This document shows, piece by piece, positions 52,246-60,992 of a DNA stretch of 64,000 nt. The stretch is taken from assembly GCF_011759705.1 (NCBI RefSeq), contig NZ_JAAOZF010000001.1, forward strand, positions 989,152 to 1,053,151. The letters are read 5' to 3'. The position numbers were made by a program, and so were the translations under genes. This DNA comes from Microbacterium ulmi. Lineage in GTDB: Bacteria; Actinomycetota; Actinomycetes; Actinomycetales; Microbacteriaceae. The notes under the pieces are model-generated. The model had not been told where the DNA came from, searched no databases, and saw only the letters and a list, made by a program, of their open reading frames with translations. The first letter of the stretch is position 1. The number at the start of each line of letters is the position of its first letter.

Positions 52246-53076
52246 CTACGGCTGGATGCGCCGGAGCGCGTCGGTCGACGGGGCGAACTCGTCGATCGCG
52301 TGCGGCAGCGCGAACCGTCCGACCGCGTCGATCAGGGCATCCACCGTCTGCGTCTCGGCGACGACGTCGACCGGCAGGCCCGCGCGCTTCGCGTCCTTCG
52401 CCGTGCGCGGCCCGATCGCCGCGACGACGGTCGTGCGGGGGATCTCGGGGAACTGCTCGCGCACCTGCTCGGCGACCGATCCGCTCGTGACGAGGATCGC
52501 GTTGATGCGGCCCGAGCGCACGTCGGTCGCGATGCGGTCGGTCACGGGGACGCCGACCGTGCGGTACGCGACGACGCTGCGGACGCGGTGCCCCGCCTCC
52601 ATCAGCATGCGCGTCAGCACGGGCTTCGCGATCTCGCTGCGGAGGGTCAGGACGTCCCGGGGCTCGGGCTCGAGCGCGATGAGCTGCTCGGCCATGCCCG
52701 CCGCAGAGTTGTCGCGATCGGGGACGAGGTCGACGCGATACCCCACCGCGAGCAGCGCCGCGGCGGTCGTCTCGCCCACCGCCGCGATCTTGGTCTTGGC
52801 CGGGATGACGGCGCGATACGCGTACAGCACGTCGACGGTCGTCGCACTCGTGACCGTGAGCCAGTCGAACACGCCGGCGGCGAGGTCTGCGAGCGCCTCA
52901 TCGAGCGTCGCCTGATCGTTCGTGGGGGCGAAGTTGATGAGGGGTGCGATGACCGGCGTCGCGCCCTGGCGGCGCAGAGTCGCCGCGACGCCGTCTCCCC
53001 ATGGGCCGCCGCGCGGCACGAGGACGCGCCAGCCGGTGAGGGGTTTGGCGGACGCCTGCGGGGACGATGCATTCAT
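52246..53076 (-). CDS. hemD: Uroporphyrinogen-III synthase HemD
   Basis: The 276-residue enzyme closes hydroxymethylbilane with inversion of ring D. The two-lobed HemD layout shows as VLVPRGGPWGDGVAATLRRQGATPVIAPLI, DWLTVTSATTVDVLY, IAAVGETTAAALLAVGYRVDLVP, VLTLRSEIAKPVLTRML, AYRTVGVP and ILVTSGSVAEQV, ending VVAAIGPRTAKDAKRAGL. The sequence TSAT/TSGS are the conserved substrate-side turns. ATG at 53074-53076 is used; an earlier GTG is possible. It sits apart from other early haem genes and directly in front of cofD. Confidence 0.9.
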   Translation of the reverse strand: MNASSPQASAKPLTGWRVLVPRGGPWGDGVAATLRRQGATPVIAPLINFAPTNDQATLDEALADLAAGVFDWLTVTSATTVDVLYAYRAVIPAKTKIAAVGETTAAALLAVGYRVDLVPDRDNSAAGMAEQLIALEPEPRDVLTLRSEIAKPVLTRMLMEAGHRVRSVVAYRTVGVPVTDRIATDVRSGRINAILVTSGSVAEQVREQFPEIPRTTVVAAIGPRTAKDAKRAGLPVDVVAETQTVDALIDAVGRFALPHAIDEFAPSTDALRRIQP

Positions 53077-53248
53077 GCAGGTGGGCTCCCGTGGTACTCC
53101 GTCGGCCACCCTCGGGGAGAGCAGCCGACGTACGGTTCGAGCCCGAAGGATGCCGGGCTCACGCGTGTCGGCAGCATCCGCTCCATTGCACTGCCGGTTC
53201 CGAGCATACCCCCGCAGGACGTCGATGCATCCGGGCTGTGGTAGGGCG

Positions 53249-53521
53249 TCAGCGCGTGTAGGCCCGCACGAGCGCCCAGACGAGGGCGCCGACGCCCGCG
53301 GCGACGGCCACGACTGCCGCTGTCGCGGCGGCCGGGTTCGCGCGCGTGAACGAGCGAGCCTGTGCGACCCGCTGCTCCGTCGCCTTCGCGACGCGCCGGG
53401 GGACGTTCGCCTTCTCCTCGATCGCGGCGAGCGCCGCCTTCAGCTCGGCGCGCGCCTGCTCGACGGGATCGGCGATGCCGAGCGGGACGGCCGTGCGCGG
53501 CACGGGGAGGCTAGAGCTCAT
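53249..53521 (-). CDS. Small single-helix membrane protein (DUF3618-like)
   Basis: The 90-residue protein has an N-terminal soluble helix (DPVEQARAELKAALAAIEEKANVPRRVAKATEQRVAQARSF) and one C-terminal helix (AAATAAVVAVAAGVGALVWALVRAY). The arrangement matches DUF3618-type proteins found next to phage-holin-family and YtxH genes. Its ATG overlaps the end of the holin-family gene by 11 bases. Function unknown; an envelope-stress role is suggested only by company. Confidence 0.75.
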   Translation of the reverse strand: MSSSLPVPRTAVPLGIADPVEQARAELKAALAAIEEKANVPRRVAKATEQRVAQARSFTRANPAAATAAVVAVAAGVGALVWALVRAYTR

Positions 53522-53912
53522 CGCGGATCTCCTTCACGTCGGTCGCGATCGACTGAGCCGGATTCTCGGACTTCGTGATGCTGCGGAACCTGAGGACGCC
53601 GAGAAGTGCCAGGAGGGCCGTCGCGAGCAGCATCAGCACGAGCACGACGAGCGACGCGACCCACGCGGGCCACCAGGACGAGAGCCCGATGATCGCGAAG
53701 GCGAGGAGGGCCGCGACCGTCCAGAACAGGAAGAAAAGCGCTGCGACGATCCAGCCGGCGCCGATCCCTGCGTCCTTCGACGTGCGGCGCAGCCACGCCT
53801 TGCCCGCGTCGACCTCGGCGACGACGAGGTTGCGCACGAGCTCCGGCACCTCGCCGACGAGCGTGAAGAGGCTGTCGTCTGCGCGGTCCTTGAAGCCACG
53901 GGGCGTCGTCAC
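53511..53912 (-). CDS. Phage_holin_3_6-family (Actinobacterial holin-X) membrane protein
   Basis: The 133-residue protein has a soluble N-terminal helix (DDSLFTLVGEVPELVRNLVVAEVDAGKAWLRRTSKDAG), two transmembrane helices (WIVAALFFLFWTVAALLAFAIIGLS and WVASLVVLVLMLLATALLALLGV) and a basic tail. This is the Phage_holin_3_6 pattern, a cellular family despite the name. GTG at 53910-53912 follows the YtxH stop by one base, giving a tightly coupled trio. Confidence 0.8.
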   Translation of the reverse strand: MTTPRGFKDRADDSLFTLVGEVPELVRNLVVAEVDAGKAWLRRTSKDAGIGAGWIVAALFFLFWTVAALLAFAIIGLSSWWPAWVASLVVLVLMLLATALLALLGVLRFRSITKSENPAQSIATDVKEIRDEL

Positions 53913-53913
53913 G

Positions 53914-54309
53914 TCACGCTCCGTCGGCGTCGCGGGCAGCCTTCGCGATGTCGTCGAGGGCGTCTTCTGCGGCATCCTTCGCGGCTTTCGCGGACGTCTC
54001 GGCGGCCTTGGCGACCTCGTCCGCGGAGTCCTTAGCGGTCTGGAGCGCCGCATCGAGCTTCTGCCCCGCGCTCCCCTTCGACGACGCAGATTTGACGACC
54101 TTGACGGCGCTGTCCCACAGGGTGCTGGGCAGAGCCATCGCGGTCGACTTCGCGAGCTCCTTCGCCTTGCCGACCTGCTTCTGGACGGGCGGCGTGTTCC
54201 AGACCTTGAGCCACTGGGACTTGATCTGCTCGTAGCGCTCTCGCCCCGCACGACTACCCAGGACATAGCCGGCGGCCAGTCCTACGACGAGTCCTACCTT
54301 GCCCCTCAT
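53914..54309 (-). CDS. YtxH-like membrane-anchored helical protein
   Basis: The 131-residue protein starts with MRGKVGLVVGLAAGYVLGSRAGRERYEQIKSQW, the YtxH-type single helix with Gly-rich face and the GSRAGRERYE motif, followed by a long Ala/Lys coiled helix (KAAETSAKAAKDAAEDALDDIAKAA). YtxH proteins are general-stress associated in Bacillus. ATG has GAGGAGACCCC before it. A TACCCT at about 54340-54345 on this strand may be the -10. First of a three-gene operon. Confidence 0.82.
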   Translation of the reverse strand: MRGKVGLVVGLAAGYVLGSRAGRERYEQIKSQWLKVWNTPPVQKQVGKAKELAKSTAMALPSTLWDSAVKVVKSASSKGSAGQKLDAALQTAKDSADEVAKAAETSAKAAKDAAEDALDDIAKAARDADGA

Positions 54310-54426
54310 GGGGTCTCCTCACGCTCGATGAGCCGGTGGTCTGCTCCCCAGGGTAGCCCCGTATTCCGATTCCGGCATCCGCTTGACAAACGGCGCTGGA
54401 GCGGGTTCCGGATGCCGCGGCCCGCG

Positions 54427-55863
54427 TCATCCGCGCGGACCCCGCCCCTCCCACAGCAGTGTGCGCCGCACTTCGTCGGCCTCGACGAAGGCGTCCTGCA
54501 CGACGCGGGCGAGCCCCGAGCCGGCCAGCCACGCGCCGGTCGCGGCGAGCCCGCCGACGGCGCGCAGCGCACCGCGCACGCCGAGGGTCATGTCGGCACG
54601 GCCGAGCGCGGAGGCGGGCGGGGAGGTCTCGAACGCCTCCCTCGCGGCAGCCGTGACGGTCAGCTGCAGGCCCAGGAGCGCCTCGGCCTCCGATCGCGCG
54701 AGGCGCACGGCGTCGGCGTCGTCGAGGCCCGCGGTCGCGGGCGGCTGCATGCGCGAGCCGAACGCGACCCGCAGCACATGCGTGCCGTCGGGAAAGCGCG
54801 CCGCGAGCGCGGGCCAGCGCGCCGTGGACTGCACGACCGAGACGGCGCGGTGCGAGCCGGGAACCGTGTACACGGCGTCTCCGCGCGGATGCCCGTCGAG
54901 CGCGGGGGCGTCGACGACGAGCGTCACGACCTCGACGGGCCAGGATGCCGCGTCCCGCGCGCCGAGCGCGGGAACGTGCGGCGCGAGCAGTCGGCGCGCC
55001 TCGCGCTCCGGCGTCGCGACGACGACGGCGTCGGCGGGAGCGAGCCGCGCAGGCTCGGTCTCGGCATCCCATCTCCCGTCGTCGCGTCGCACCAGCGCCG
55101 CGACCCGCGTGTGCATGTGCAGCTGCGCGTCGAGCTCGACGAGGCGATCGCGGAGCGCGTCGACGAGGCGCGTCATCCCGCCGCCGATCGTCTCGGCCTC
55201 CGGCGACGACGGCTCGTCCCCGCGCAGCTGCGCGACGGCGCCGCCGAGCGACCCGGTCCGGGTCAGTGCGGTCGACAGGCCGGGCGCCGCCAGGTCGACG
55301 TCGATGTCGTCGGGGTGGACGCCGTGCGTGGCGACGATGCCCGGCGCGACGAGGCGGTCGAGCACCTTGTCGCCCATGCGCGTGCGCACGAGCCTGCCGA
55401 GGCTGCGCTCCGTGCCGATCGTGAGGGGCGGCCGCAGACGGTCCAGGTACGCGCGCCACGTGCCGCTCCAGCCGATGACGCGTCGCACGCTCTCGTCCCA
55501 CGCGTTCTCGGGGACTCCGAGCACGCTCTGGCGCGGAAGGGGCGCGGCGGAGCGCGGCCCTCCCACGACCCACGGCCGCGACGGGGCGGCGGGCACGACG
55601 TCCAGCCCGAGTTCTTCGACGAACGCCCGGACGGTGCCCTCGTGCGTCCAGAATCCCTCGACGGCGGCGTCGAGCACGACGCCGCCCACCTCCGCCGATC
55701 GCACGGCGCCGCCGAGTGCGGCCGCCTCTTCGACGAGCGTCACGCGCAGACCCACCTTGGCGCACTCCAGCGCCGCGACGAGCCCTGCGACACCGCCCCC
55801 GACGACGATCACGTGGTGCGAGCGCGCCGCTTCGGCGAGGTCGGCGGTGGCGGCATCCGTCAT
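54427..55863 (-). CDS. hemY: Coproporphyrinogen/protoporphyrinogen oxidase, HemY-like
   Basis: The 478-residue flavoenzyme has the FAD motif VIVVGGGVAGLVAALECAKVGLRVTLVEE, the second GG motif GGAVRSAEVGGVVLDAAVEGFWT, and C-terminal GLAATGAWLAGSGLARVVQDAFVEADEV. This is the HemY family, which in Actinobacteria oxidises coproporphyrinogen III. The distance from classical HemY leaves a related amine or porphyrin oxidase possible. ATG at 55861-55863 is used; a small open frame upstream ends in an ATGA overlap with it. Confidence 0.72.
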   Translation of the reverse strand: MTDAATADLAEAARSHHVIVVGGGVAGLVAALECAKVGLRVTLVEEAAALGGAVRSAEVGGVVLDAAVEGFWTHEGTVRAFVEELGLDVVPAAPSRPWVVGGPRSAAPLPRQSVLGVPENAWDESVRRVIGWSGTWRAYLDRLRPPLTIGTERSLGRLVRTRMGDKVLDRLVAPGIVATHGVHPDDIDVDLAAPGLSTALTRTGSLGGAVAQLRGDEPSSPEAETIGGGMTRLVDALRDRLVELDAQLHMHTRVAALVRRDDGRWDAETEPARLAPADAVVVATPEREARRLLAPHVPALGARDAASWPVEVVTLVVDAPALDGHPRGDAVYTVPGSHRAVSVVQSTARWPALAARFPDGTHVLRVAFGSRMQPPATAGLDDADAVRLARSEAEALLGLQLTVTAAAREAFETSPPASALGRADMTLGVRGALRAVGGLAATGAWLAGSGLARVVQDAFVEADEVRRTLLWEGRGPRG

Positions 55864-56075
55864 GCGACCCAGTCTCCCACCGGGCGCCTGAGCGGCCGCC
55901 GATGCACCCGGCTGCGAGCGCCCGCGCCGGGCGACCATCCGCGGATGACCGAAGCGACTTCGGCCGTGAGGTGGTGCGGCGCGAGGCGCGCGGCTATGGC
56001 GCTCACCACCAGGCATACGAAGAGACCAAGAGCCGGAAGCAACACGACTCGCAAAGCGTGCTGTCGAGGATTCAT
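55860..56075 (-). CDS. Possible 71-residue membrane peptide (doubtful)
   Basis: The frame starts at an ATG at 56073-56075, has a hydrophobic stretch ALRVVLLPALGLFVCLVVSAIAARLA, and ends in ATGA overlap with the HemY-like gene. Against it: no ribosome-binding site, and the last third is Arg/Pro-rich like an untranslated frame. Base use in its first half is less GC-rich than the window. Confidence 0.3.
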   Translation of the reverse strand: MNPRQHALRVVLLPALGLFVCLVVSAIAARLAPHHLTAEVASVIRGWSPGAGARSRVHRRPLRRPVGDWVA

Positions 56076-56193
56076 GACGGGACGGTCGAATGAGGCTGCG
56101 TATTCCCGTGCGCAGCCAAAGGCCTCCTCAGCACTTCGCCCAGAAGCAGCCAGTAGCTCCCGGACGCTGGGCTTCCGGTGCGAAACTGGATGC
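55864..56193. other. 330-base interval between HemY-like and HhH-GPD genes
   Basis: Apart from the doubtful 71-codon frame, this divergent interval holds the two promoters and a less GC-rich patch (about 56000-56160). GAAACT 6 nt before the HhH-GPD ATG and GAGACT 7 nt before the HemY-like ATG could be weak -10 elements. No repeat was found. Confidence 0.4.
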
Positions 56194-56760
56194 ATGGCTC
56201 TGCACATCACGGGCGATCCCGCCGCAGACGCGCTCCTGACCGACGACCCGCTGGCTCTCCTGATCGGGATGCTGCTCGACCAGCAGGTGCCGATGGAGAC
56301 GGCGTTCGCGGGTCCGCTCAAGCTGCGGGAGCGGCTCGGCGCGTTCGACGCCGCCGCGCTCGCGGCCTACGACCCGCAGGCGCTCGCCGAGGTGTTCGCG
56401 CAGACGCCCGCCGTGCACCGCTTCCCCGGCTCGATGGCCGCGCGCGTGCAGGCGCTGTGCGCAGCCCTCGTGCAGGACTGGGACGGGGATGCCGCAGCCG
56501 TGTGGACGCGAGACGACCCCGACGGCGCGACCGTCCTGAGACGGCTCAAGGCGCTGCCCGGGTTCGGCGAGCAGAAGGCGAGGATCTTCCTCGCACTGCT
56601 CGGCAAGCAGCGCGGCTTCGCGGGAGCCGGCTGGCGCGAGGCGTCCGCCCCCTACGGCGAGGAGGGCTCGTTCCGGTCGGTCGCCGACATCGTCTCGCCC
56701 GAGAGCCTCGCGAAGGTGCGCGAGCACAAGAAGGCGATGAAGGCGATGGCGAAGGGCTGA
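56194..56760 (+). CDS. HhH-GPD base-excision protein, uncharacterised subfamily
   Basis: The 188-residue protein has the helix-hairpin-helix of DNA glycosylases as LKALPGFGEQKARIFLALLGKQ and an N-terminal helical half with LLIGMLLDQQVPMETAF, as in the uncharacterised HhH-GPD family TIGR03252. The Lys of a bifunctional glycosylase is not obvious. The C-terminus KVREHKKAMKAMAKG is basic. ATG at 56194 is preferred from the family start. A 41-residue gene follows 14 bases later. Confidence 0.82.
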   Translation: MALHITGDPAADALLTDDPLALLIGMLLDQQVPMETAFAGPLKLRERLGAFDAAALAAYDPQALAEVFAQTPAVHRFPGSMAARVQALCAALVQDWDGDAAAVWTRDDPDGATVLRRLKALPGFGEQKARIFLALLGKQRGFAGAGWREASAPYGEEGSFRSVADIVSPESLAKVREHKKAMKAMAKG

Positions 56761-56774
56761 GCACGAGGAGCGCG

Positions 56775-56900
56775 ATGGAGCCCACGCAGCGTGTCCCGGC
56801 GGTCGACCGATCCGTGCTCGAGGCGATCCTCGAGGCGTCGTTCGACCGCGTCGCCTCGAACGCGATCGGCGAGGGGATGCAGATCACGGTGACCGACTGA
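56775..56900 (+). CDS. 41-residue small protein
   Basis: GAGGAG stands 4 nt before the ATG. The peptide MEPTQRVPAVDRSVLEAILE continues with an amphipathic helix SFDRVASNAIGEGMQ and ends ITVTD. It follows the HhH-GPD gene closely and is not recognised. Confidence 0.45.
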   Translation: MEPTQRVPAVDRSVLEAILEASFDRVASNAIGEGMQITVTD

Positions 56901-56925
56901 CACCGTCCGCGGAGGGTGTCGGTCC

Positions 56926-56931
56926 TACTGT
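56926..56931 (+). promoter_or_regulatory. -10 hexamer of probable leaderless SARP promoter
   Basis: TACTGT, 7 nt, then GTG at 56939. The alternative GTG at 56933 would be only 1 nt from the hexamer, so this spacing decides the start. Confidence 0.55.
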
Positions 56932-56938
56932 TGTGTGC

Positions 56939-59914
56939 GTGCGACTGAGGTTCTTCGGGGGGCTCGCGATCGACGGCCCCGACGGCGGCTCGTTCGTCGT
57001 GCGCGGGCGCGGACAGGAGGCGCTCCTGCTGCGGCTCGCGATCGACACGGGCACGACGGTCGCGTATCGCGCCCTCACGGAGGACGTCTGGCCCGACGAT
57101 CCGCCCGCGAACCCGCGCGCGTCGCTCCAGTCGCTCGCCTCGCGGCTGCGCCGCGCACTGCCGGACGCGGCCCTCGAAGCGATGCCGGGCGGCTACCGGC
57201 TCGCGATCTCGCGAGACGACGTCGACGTCGCGCGGTTCCAGGACCTCGTCGCGTCGGCGCGTCGCTCCACCGACCCCGATGACGCTGCAGCCGCGGCGCG
57301 CGCCGCCCTCGACCTGTGGACGGGAGCGCCCTGGACCCCCGGCGACGGGTTCGACTGGCTCGTCCGCGACCTCCTGGAAGACCGCGCGCACGCGGAGCGG
57401 ATCCTGAAGGATGCCGCCGCCCGCGGCGTCGCGGTCGGCGCCGCCGCAGGACCCGGCGCGCCGGCATCCGAGATCCCCGGCCGTGCGCCGACGGATGCCG
57501 ATGCACCCGTCTCCGTCGTTCCCGCCGCGCTGACGGCGCTCGTGGGCCGCGGACGCGAGCTCGACCTCATCGCTGCGCAGGTCGAGGCGGAGCGGCTCGT
57601 GACCCTCATCGGACCGGGTGGCGCGGGCAAGACGACCCTCGCCCTCGAGACGGCTCGCCGCCGCCCGGGCGCCGTCGTCGTCGAGCTGGCGCCTGCGTCG
57701 TCGGGGGAGGTGTGGACCGCCATCGCGGGAGCGGTGGCACGGAGCGTCCGCATCACCGACACGACGATCACGGCGCCGGGTGCGCGCGAGCGCGCGATCG
57801 AGGTGCTGGCCGGCCGACGGCTCCTGCTCGTGCTCGACAACTGCGAGCACGTCTCCCGCGAAGCGGCCGATGTGGCGCTGCAGCTCCTGGGCGCCGTGCC
57901 CGACGCCCGCATCCTCGCGACCAGTCGCGAGCCCCTCGGGATCCCCGGCGAAGCCTTCGTCGACCTCGGGCCGCTGCCCGACGCCGACGCGGTCGAGCTG
58001 TTCACGCGCCGCGTGCGAGCCGCGCGCGGCGCGGCGCCCCGGGAGGAGGAGTCCGACGCGGTCGCCCGCATCGTGCGACGTCTCGACGGGCTGCCGCTGG
58101 CGCTCGAGCTGGCGGCGGCCAAGACGCGCACGCTCTCGATCGAGGAGATCGACGCGGGACTGGACGACCGGTTCGCACTGCTCGCGGCGGGCCCGAGGGC
58201 GGCCGACCCCAGGCACCAGACGCTGCGCGCGCTCATCGACTGGAGCTGGGAGACGCTGACTGACACCGAGCGCACGGCCCTCCTTGCCGCCGCGGTCTTC
58301 CCCGACGGGGTGGACGCCGCGGACGTCCCGACGATCGGACGCACATTCGGGGTCGATGCCGCTGCCTTCGACCAGCTCGTCGACCGCTCGCTGCTGCGCC
58401 GCGCCGAGGGCCGCTTCCGCATGCTCGAGACGGTCCGCGAGTACGGCGTCGACCGCCTGCGTGCGACCGGCGACGAGGGCGAGTTCCGCTCACGGGAGGC
58501 CCAGGCCATGGCGGCGCTCTCCGGGCCGCGCGACGAGGCCCTCCACGGCGAGGGCGTCCGCACGGCGCTCGCATGGTTCGACGCCAACGACGAGAACGTC
58601 TCGGCCGCACTGCGCACGGCGGCCGAGCTGCCCGCCCTTCGCGAGACGGGAGTCCGGCTGGTGCGCGCCTCGCTGTGGCGCTGGATGATGCGAGAGCGCT
58701 TCGACGACCTCAGCCGCGCGCTCGAGTCGTTCGCCCACTCGGGACTGGACACCGAGCCCGCCGTCGTGGTCGACGCCGTCGCGCTCATCGCGACCCTGTT
58801 CACGGCGGTGGACCCGTACTCCGTCGTGGATCCCACCGGCGCAGGGGCGGGCTCCGAACCGCTCCCCCACAGCGGCGCATCCCGCGACGACGGGATGCCG
58901 GACCCCGTCGCGGCCGCACGGGCGCTCGCCGACCGTGCACGTCCGATCGTCGCGACGGCGCACGCGCACGGTACGCCGCTGTCGGTCGCCCTCAGCGGAC
59001 TCCTCGACGGGGCCGTCCGCGCAGCCGATGCGTACGACACGGGAGCGGCCTGGCCGGCCCTGCTCGAGATCGTCGTGCCGACTGGCGACGTGCCGCCGTG
59101 GAGCACGGCATTCCTGTCGATGATGCGCGCGGCCCTCGCGCAGAACAGCGGCGACGTCGAGACGCTGGGCCGCGAGAGCGAGCGGTCGCTCGCGCTGTTC
59201 CGCGAGCTGGGCGACATGTGGGGCATCGCCTTCGCGAGCCAGATGCGCTCGGAGTGGCTCCTGCTGCAGGGCCGCCTCGAGGAGGCGCTCGATGTCGCCG
59301 ACGCGTCGACGGAAGGCCTCGACGGACTCACGGCGCCCTCCGACATCATCCAGCAGCGGATGACGTCGATCTCGGCCCTGACCCGCCTCGGGCGCTTCGA
59401 CGAGGCTCGCGCACGCCTCGCCGAGATCGAGGAGACGGCACTCGCCGACGGCTCGGACCGCGTGCGTATGATCACGGTGCTGGCCGCGTCGACGCTCGCG
59501 CTCGCGGAGGGCGACGGCGATGCCGCACTCGCGGCGCTCGAGGGACTCTCGCTCATTCCCGAGGGGGGCCCGCCGCAGATGCGCGCCTGGGCCGCGACGC
59601 ATCACGCGCAGGCGAACCTGCTGGCCGGTCGCGTGGACGAGGCGCGCGACGCGCTGCGGATCGCGCTTCCGGACGCCGTGCGCAGCGGCGATCAGCCGAT
59701 CATCTCCGACACGGTGCTGACGGTCGCCGCGTGGCTCGCCGACACGGGACAGGATGCCGCCGCCCGCCGCGCGCTCGCCGCGTCCCTGCGCCTGCGGGGC
59801 ACCGCCGACGAGACCAATCCCGCGCTCGTGCGCCTGCGGAGGCGTCTGGGCGGCGCGGCCGCCGAGCCCGCCGAGCCTGCCGAGGTCTCCGAGCTGATCG
59901 AGCTCCTCGGCTGA
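56939..59914 (+). CDS. SARP/AfsR-type STAND regulator
   Basis: The 991-residue regulator begins with an OmpR-like winged-helix DNA-binding domain (MRLRFFGGLAIDG to about 90, with DVWPDDPPANPRASLQSLASRLRRAL), then part of a BTAD-type region (DDVDVARFQDLVASARR). A STAND/NB-ARC ATPase follows with GPGGAGKTT near 220, LLLVLDNCEHV (Walker B) and GLPLALELAAAKT. The C-terminal ~450 residues are TPR-like helices. Such proteins activate secondary-metabolite or nutrient genes; the target is unknown. GTG at 56939 is chosen from the -10 spacing. Confidence 0.88.
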   Translation: MRLRFFGGLAIDGPDGGSFVVRGRGQEALLLRLAIDTGTTVAYRALTEDVWPDDPPANPRASLQSLASRLRRALPDAALEAMPGGYRLAISRDDVDVARFQDLVASARRSTDPDDAAAAARAALDLWTGAPWTPGDGFDWLVRDLLEDRAHAERILKDAAARGVAVGAAAGPGAPASEIPGRAPTDADAPVSVVPAALTALVGRGRELDLIAAQVEAERLVTLIGPGGAGKTTLALETARRRPGAVVVELAPASSGEVWTAIAGAVARSVRITDTTITAPGARERAIEVLAGRRLLLVLDNCEHVSREAADVALQLLGAVPDARILATSREPLGIPGEAFVDLGPLPDADAVELFTRRVRAARGAAPREEESDAVARIVRRLDGLPLALELAAAKTRTLSIEEIDAGLDDRFALLAAGPRAADPRHQTLRALIDWSWETLTDTERTALLAAAVFPDGVDAADVPTIGRTFGVDAAAFDQLVDRSLLRRAEGRFRMLETVREYGVDRLRATGDEGEFRSREAQAMAALSGPRDEALHGEGVRTALAWFDANDENVSAALRTAAELPALRETGVRLVRASLWRWMMRERFDDLSRALESFAHSGLDTEPAVVVDAVALIATLFTAVDPYSVVDPTGAGAGSEPLPHSGASRDDGMPDPVAAARALADRARPIVATAHAHGTPLSVALSGLLDGAVRAADAYDTGAAWPALLEIVVPTGDVPPWSTAFLSMMRAALAQNSGDVETLGRESERSLALFRELGDMWGIAFASQMRSEWLLLQGRLEEALDVADASTEGLDGLTAPSDIIQQRMTSISALTRLGRFDEARARLAEIEETALADGSDRVRMITVLAASTLALAEGDGDAALAALEGLSLIPEGGPPQMRAWAATHHAQANLLAGRVDEARDALRIALPDAVRSGDQPIISDTVLTVAAWLADTGQDAAARRALAASLRLRGTADETNPALVRLRRRLGGAAAEPAEPAEVSELIELLG

Positions 59915-59966
59915 GCCGCGCGAACGGGTGCCGTGCGACGGCGGGCACCTGACGGGACGTGAACTG

Positions 59967-60100
59967 CGACGACGGTCGGCGGGCGGGACCGATCCTCGCG
60001 CGACGACGACGACGGTAAGCAGGCGGGACGGATCCTCACACGACGACGACGGTAAGCGGGCGGGACGGATCCTCGCGCGACGACGGGACGGATCTCGCGC
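59967..60100. repeat. Degenerate ~38-bp tandem repeat, four copies
   Basis: Units read roughly GACGACGACGGTAAGCGGGC then GGGACGGATCCTCGCGC, at about 59968, 60003, 60042 and 60079, the last shortened. They fill most of the 256-base gap between the SARP stop and the exporter stop. No gene seen. Confidence 0.85.
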
Positions 60101-60126
60101 CCTGCGCGCTCCCGCACGCGCGGAAC

Positions 60127-60154
60127 GGCCCGGCCACCCGTAGGCGGCCGGGCC
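60127..60154. terminator. Bidirectional terminator hairpin
   Basis: GGCCCGGCC-(10 nt)-GGCCGGGCC is a perfect 9-bp stem between the convergent SARP gene and ABC permease. There is no T-run. Confidence 0.65.
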
Positions 60155-60170
60155 GAGGCATCCGTCGTCG

Positions 60171-60992
60171 CTATGCCTTGCGCATGTACGCGCGCACCGT
60201 GAGCGGGGCGAAGATCGCGACGATCACCGCGGCCCCCAGGAGCGACATCCAGAAGTCGCCGCCGATCGTCGCGTTGTTGGCGAGCTCGCGCACCGCGGTC
60301 ACGAGGTGCGAGATCGGGTTGATGTTCGCGAACCACGCGAGCCACGACGGCAGCGTGTCGACGGGGACGTAGGCGTTCGAGAGGAACGTCAGGGGGAACA
60401 GCACGAGCATCGAGATGCCCTGCACGCTCGACGCCGTGCGGGCGATGACTCCGAAGAACGCGAAGATCCAGCTGATCGCCCACGAGCACGCGATGACGAG
60501 CAGGCCCGCCAGCACGACGCTGCCGATGCCGCCCGCCGGGTGGTACCCCATGATGAAGCCCATGACGAAGGTCAGGGTCGTCGCGATGAGGTAGCGGAGC
60601 GTGTCGGCGAGGAGCGCCCCCGACAGTGGCGCGATGCGTGCGATGGGGAGCGAGCGAAAACGGTCGAACACGCCCTTGTCCATGTCCTCGCGCAACTGCG
60701 TTCCCGTGACGACCGACGTCGTGATAACCGTCTGGACCAGGATGCCGGGGATCAGCGCCGGCAGATAGCTCTGCACGTCTCCCGCGATCGCGCCGCCGAA
60801 CAGGTACGCGAACATGAGCGTGAAGATGATCGGCTGGACGGTCACGTCGATCAGCTGCTCGGGGGTGCGGCGGATGCGCACGAGACCTCGGTAGGCCATC
60901 GTGAACGTGTTCTGCAGCGTCTGGACGATGCCGGCGTGGTTGGAGAGGTCCCGGTCGGCAACCGGGGTGATGGTGGCGGCGAGCGCGGTCAT
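60171..60992 (-). CDS. DrrB-type ABC-2 exporter permease
   Basis: The 273-residue permease has six helices and the DrrB/ABC-2 pattern: RIRRTPEQLIDVTVQPIIFTLMFAYLFGGAI, DMDKGVFDRFRSLPIARIAPLSG (the FDRFRSLP loop), and FLSNAYVPVDTLPSWLAWFANINPISH. Such permeases export antibiotics or lipids. Its ATG overlaps the ATPase stop (ATGA). Confidence 0.92.
   Translation of the reverse strand: MTALAATITPVADRDLSNHAGIVQTLQNTFTMAYRGLVRIRRTPEQLIDVTVQPIIFTLMFAYLFGGAIAGDVQSYLPALIPGILVQTVITTSVVTGTQLREDMDKGVFDRFRSLPIARIAPLSGALLADTLRYLIATTLTFVMGFIMGYHPAGGIGSVVLAGLLVIACSWAISWIFAFFGVIARTASSVQGISMLVLFPLTFLSNAYVPVDTLPSWLAWFANINPISHLVTAVRELANNATIGGDFWMSLLGAAVIVAIFAPLTVRAYMRKA

Noticed and set aside
54383..54388. TTGACA as a plus-strand -35 element
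   Set aside because: No -10 hexamer at 16-18 bases and no plus-strand gene downstream.
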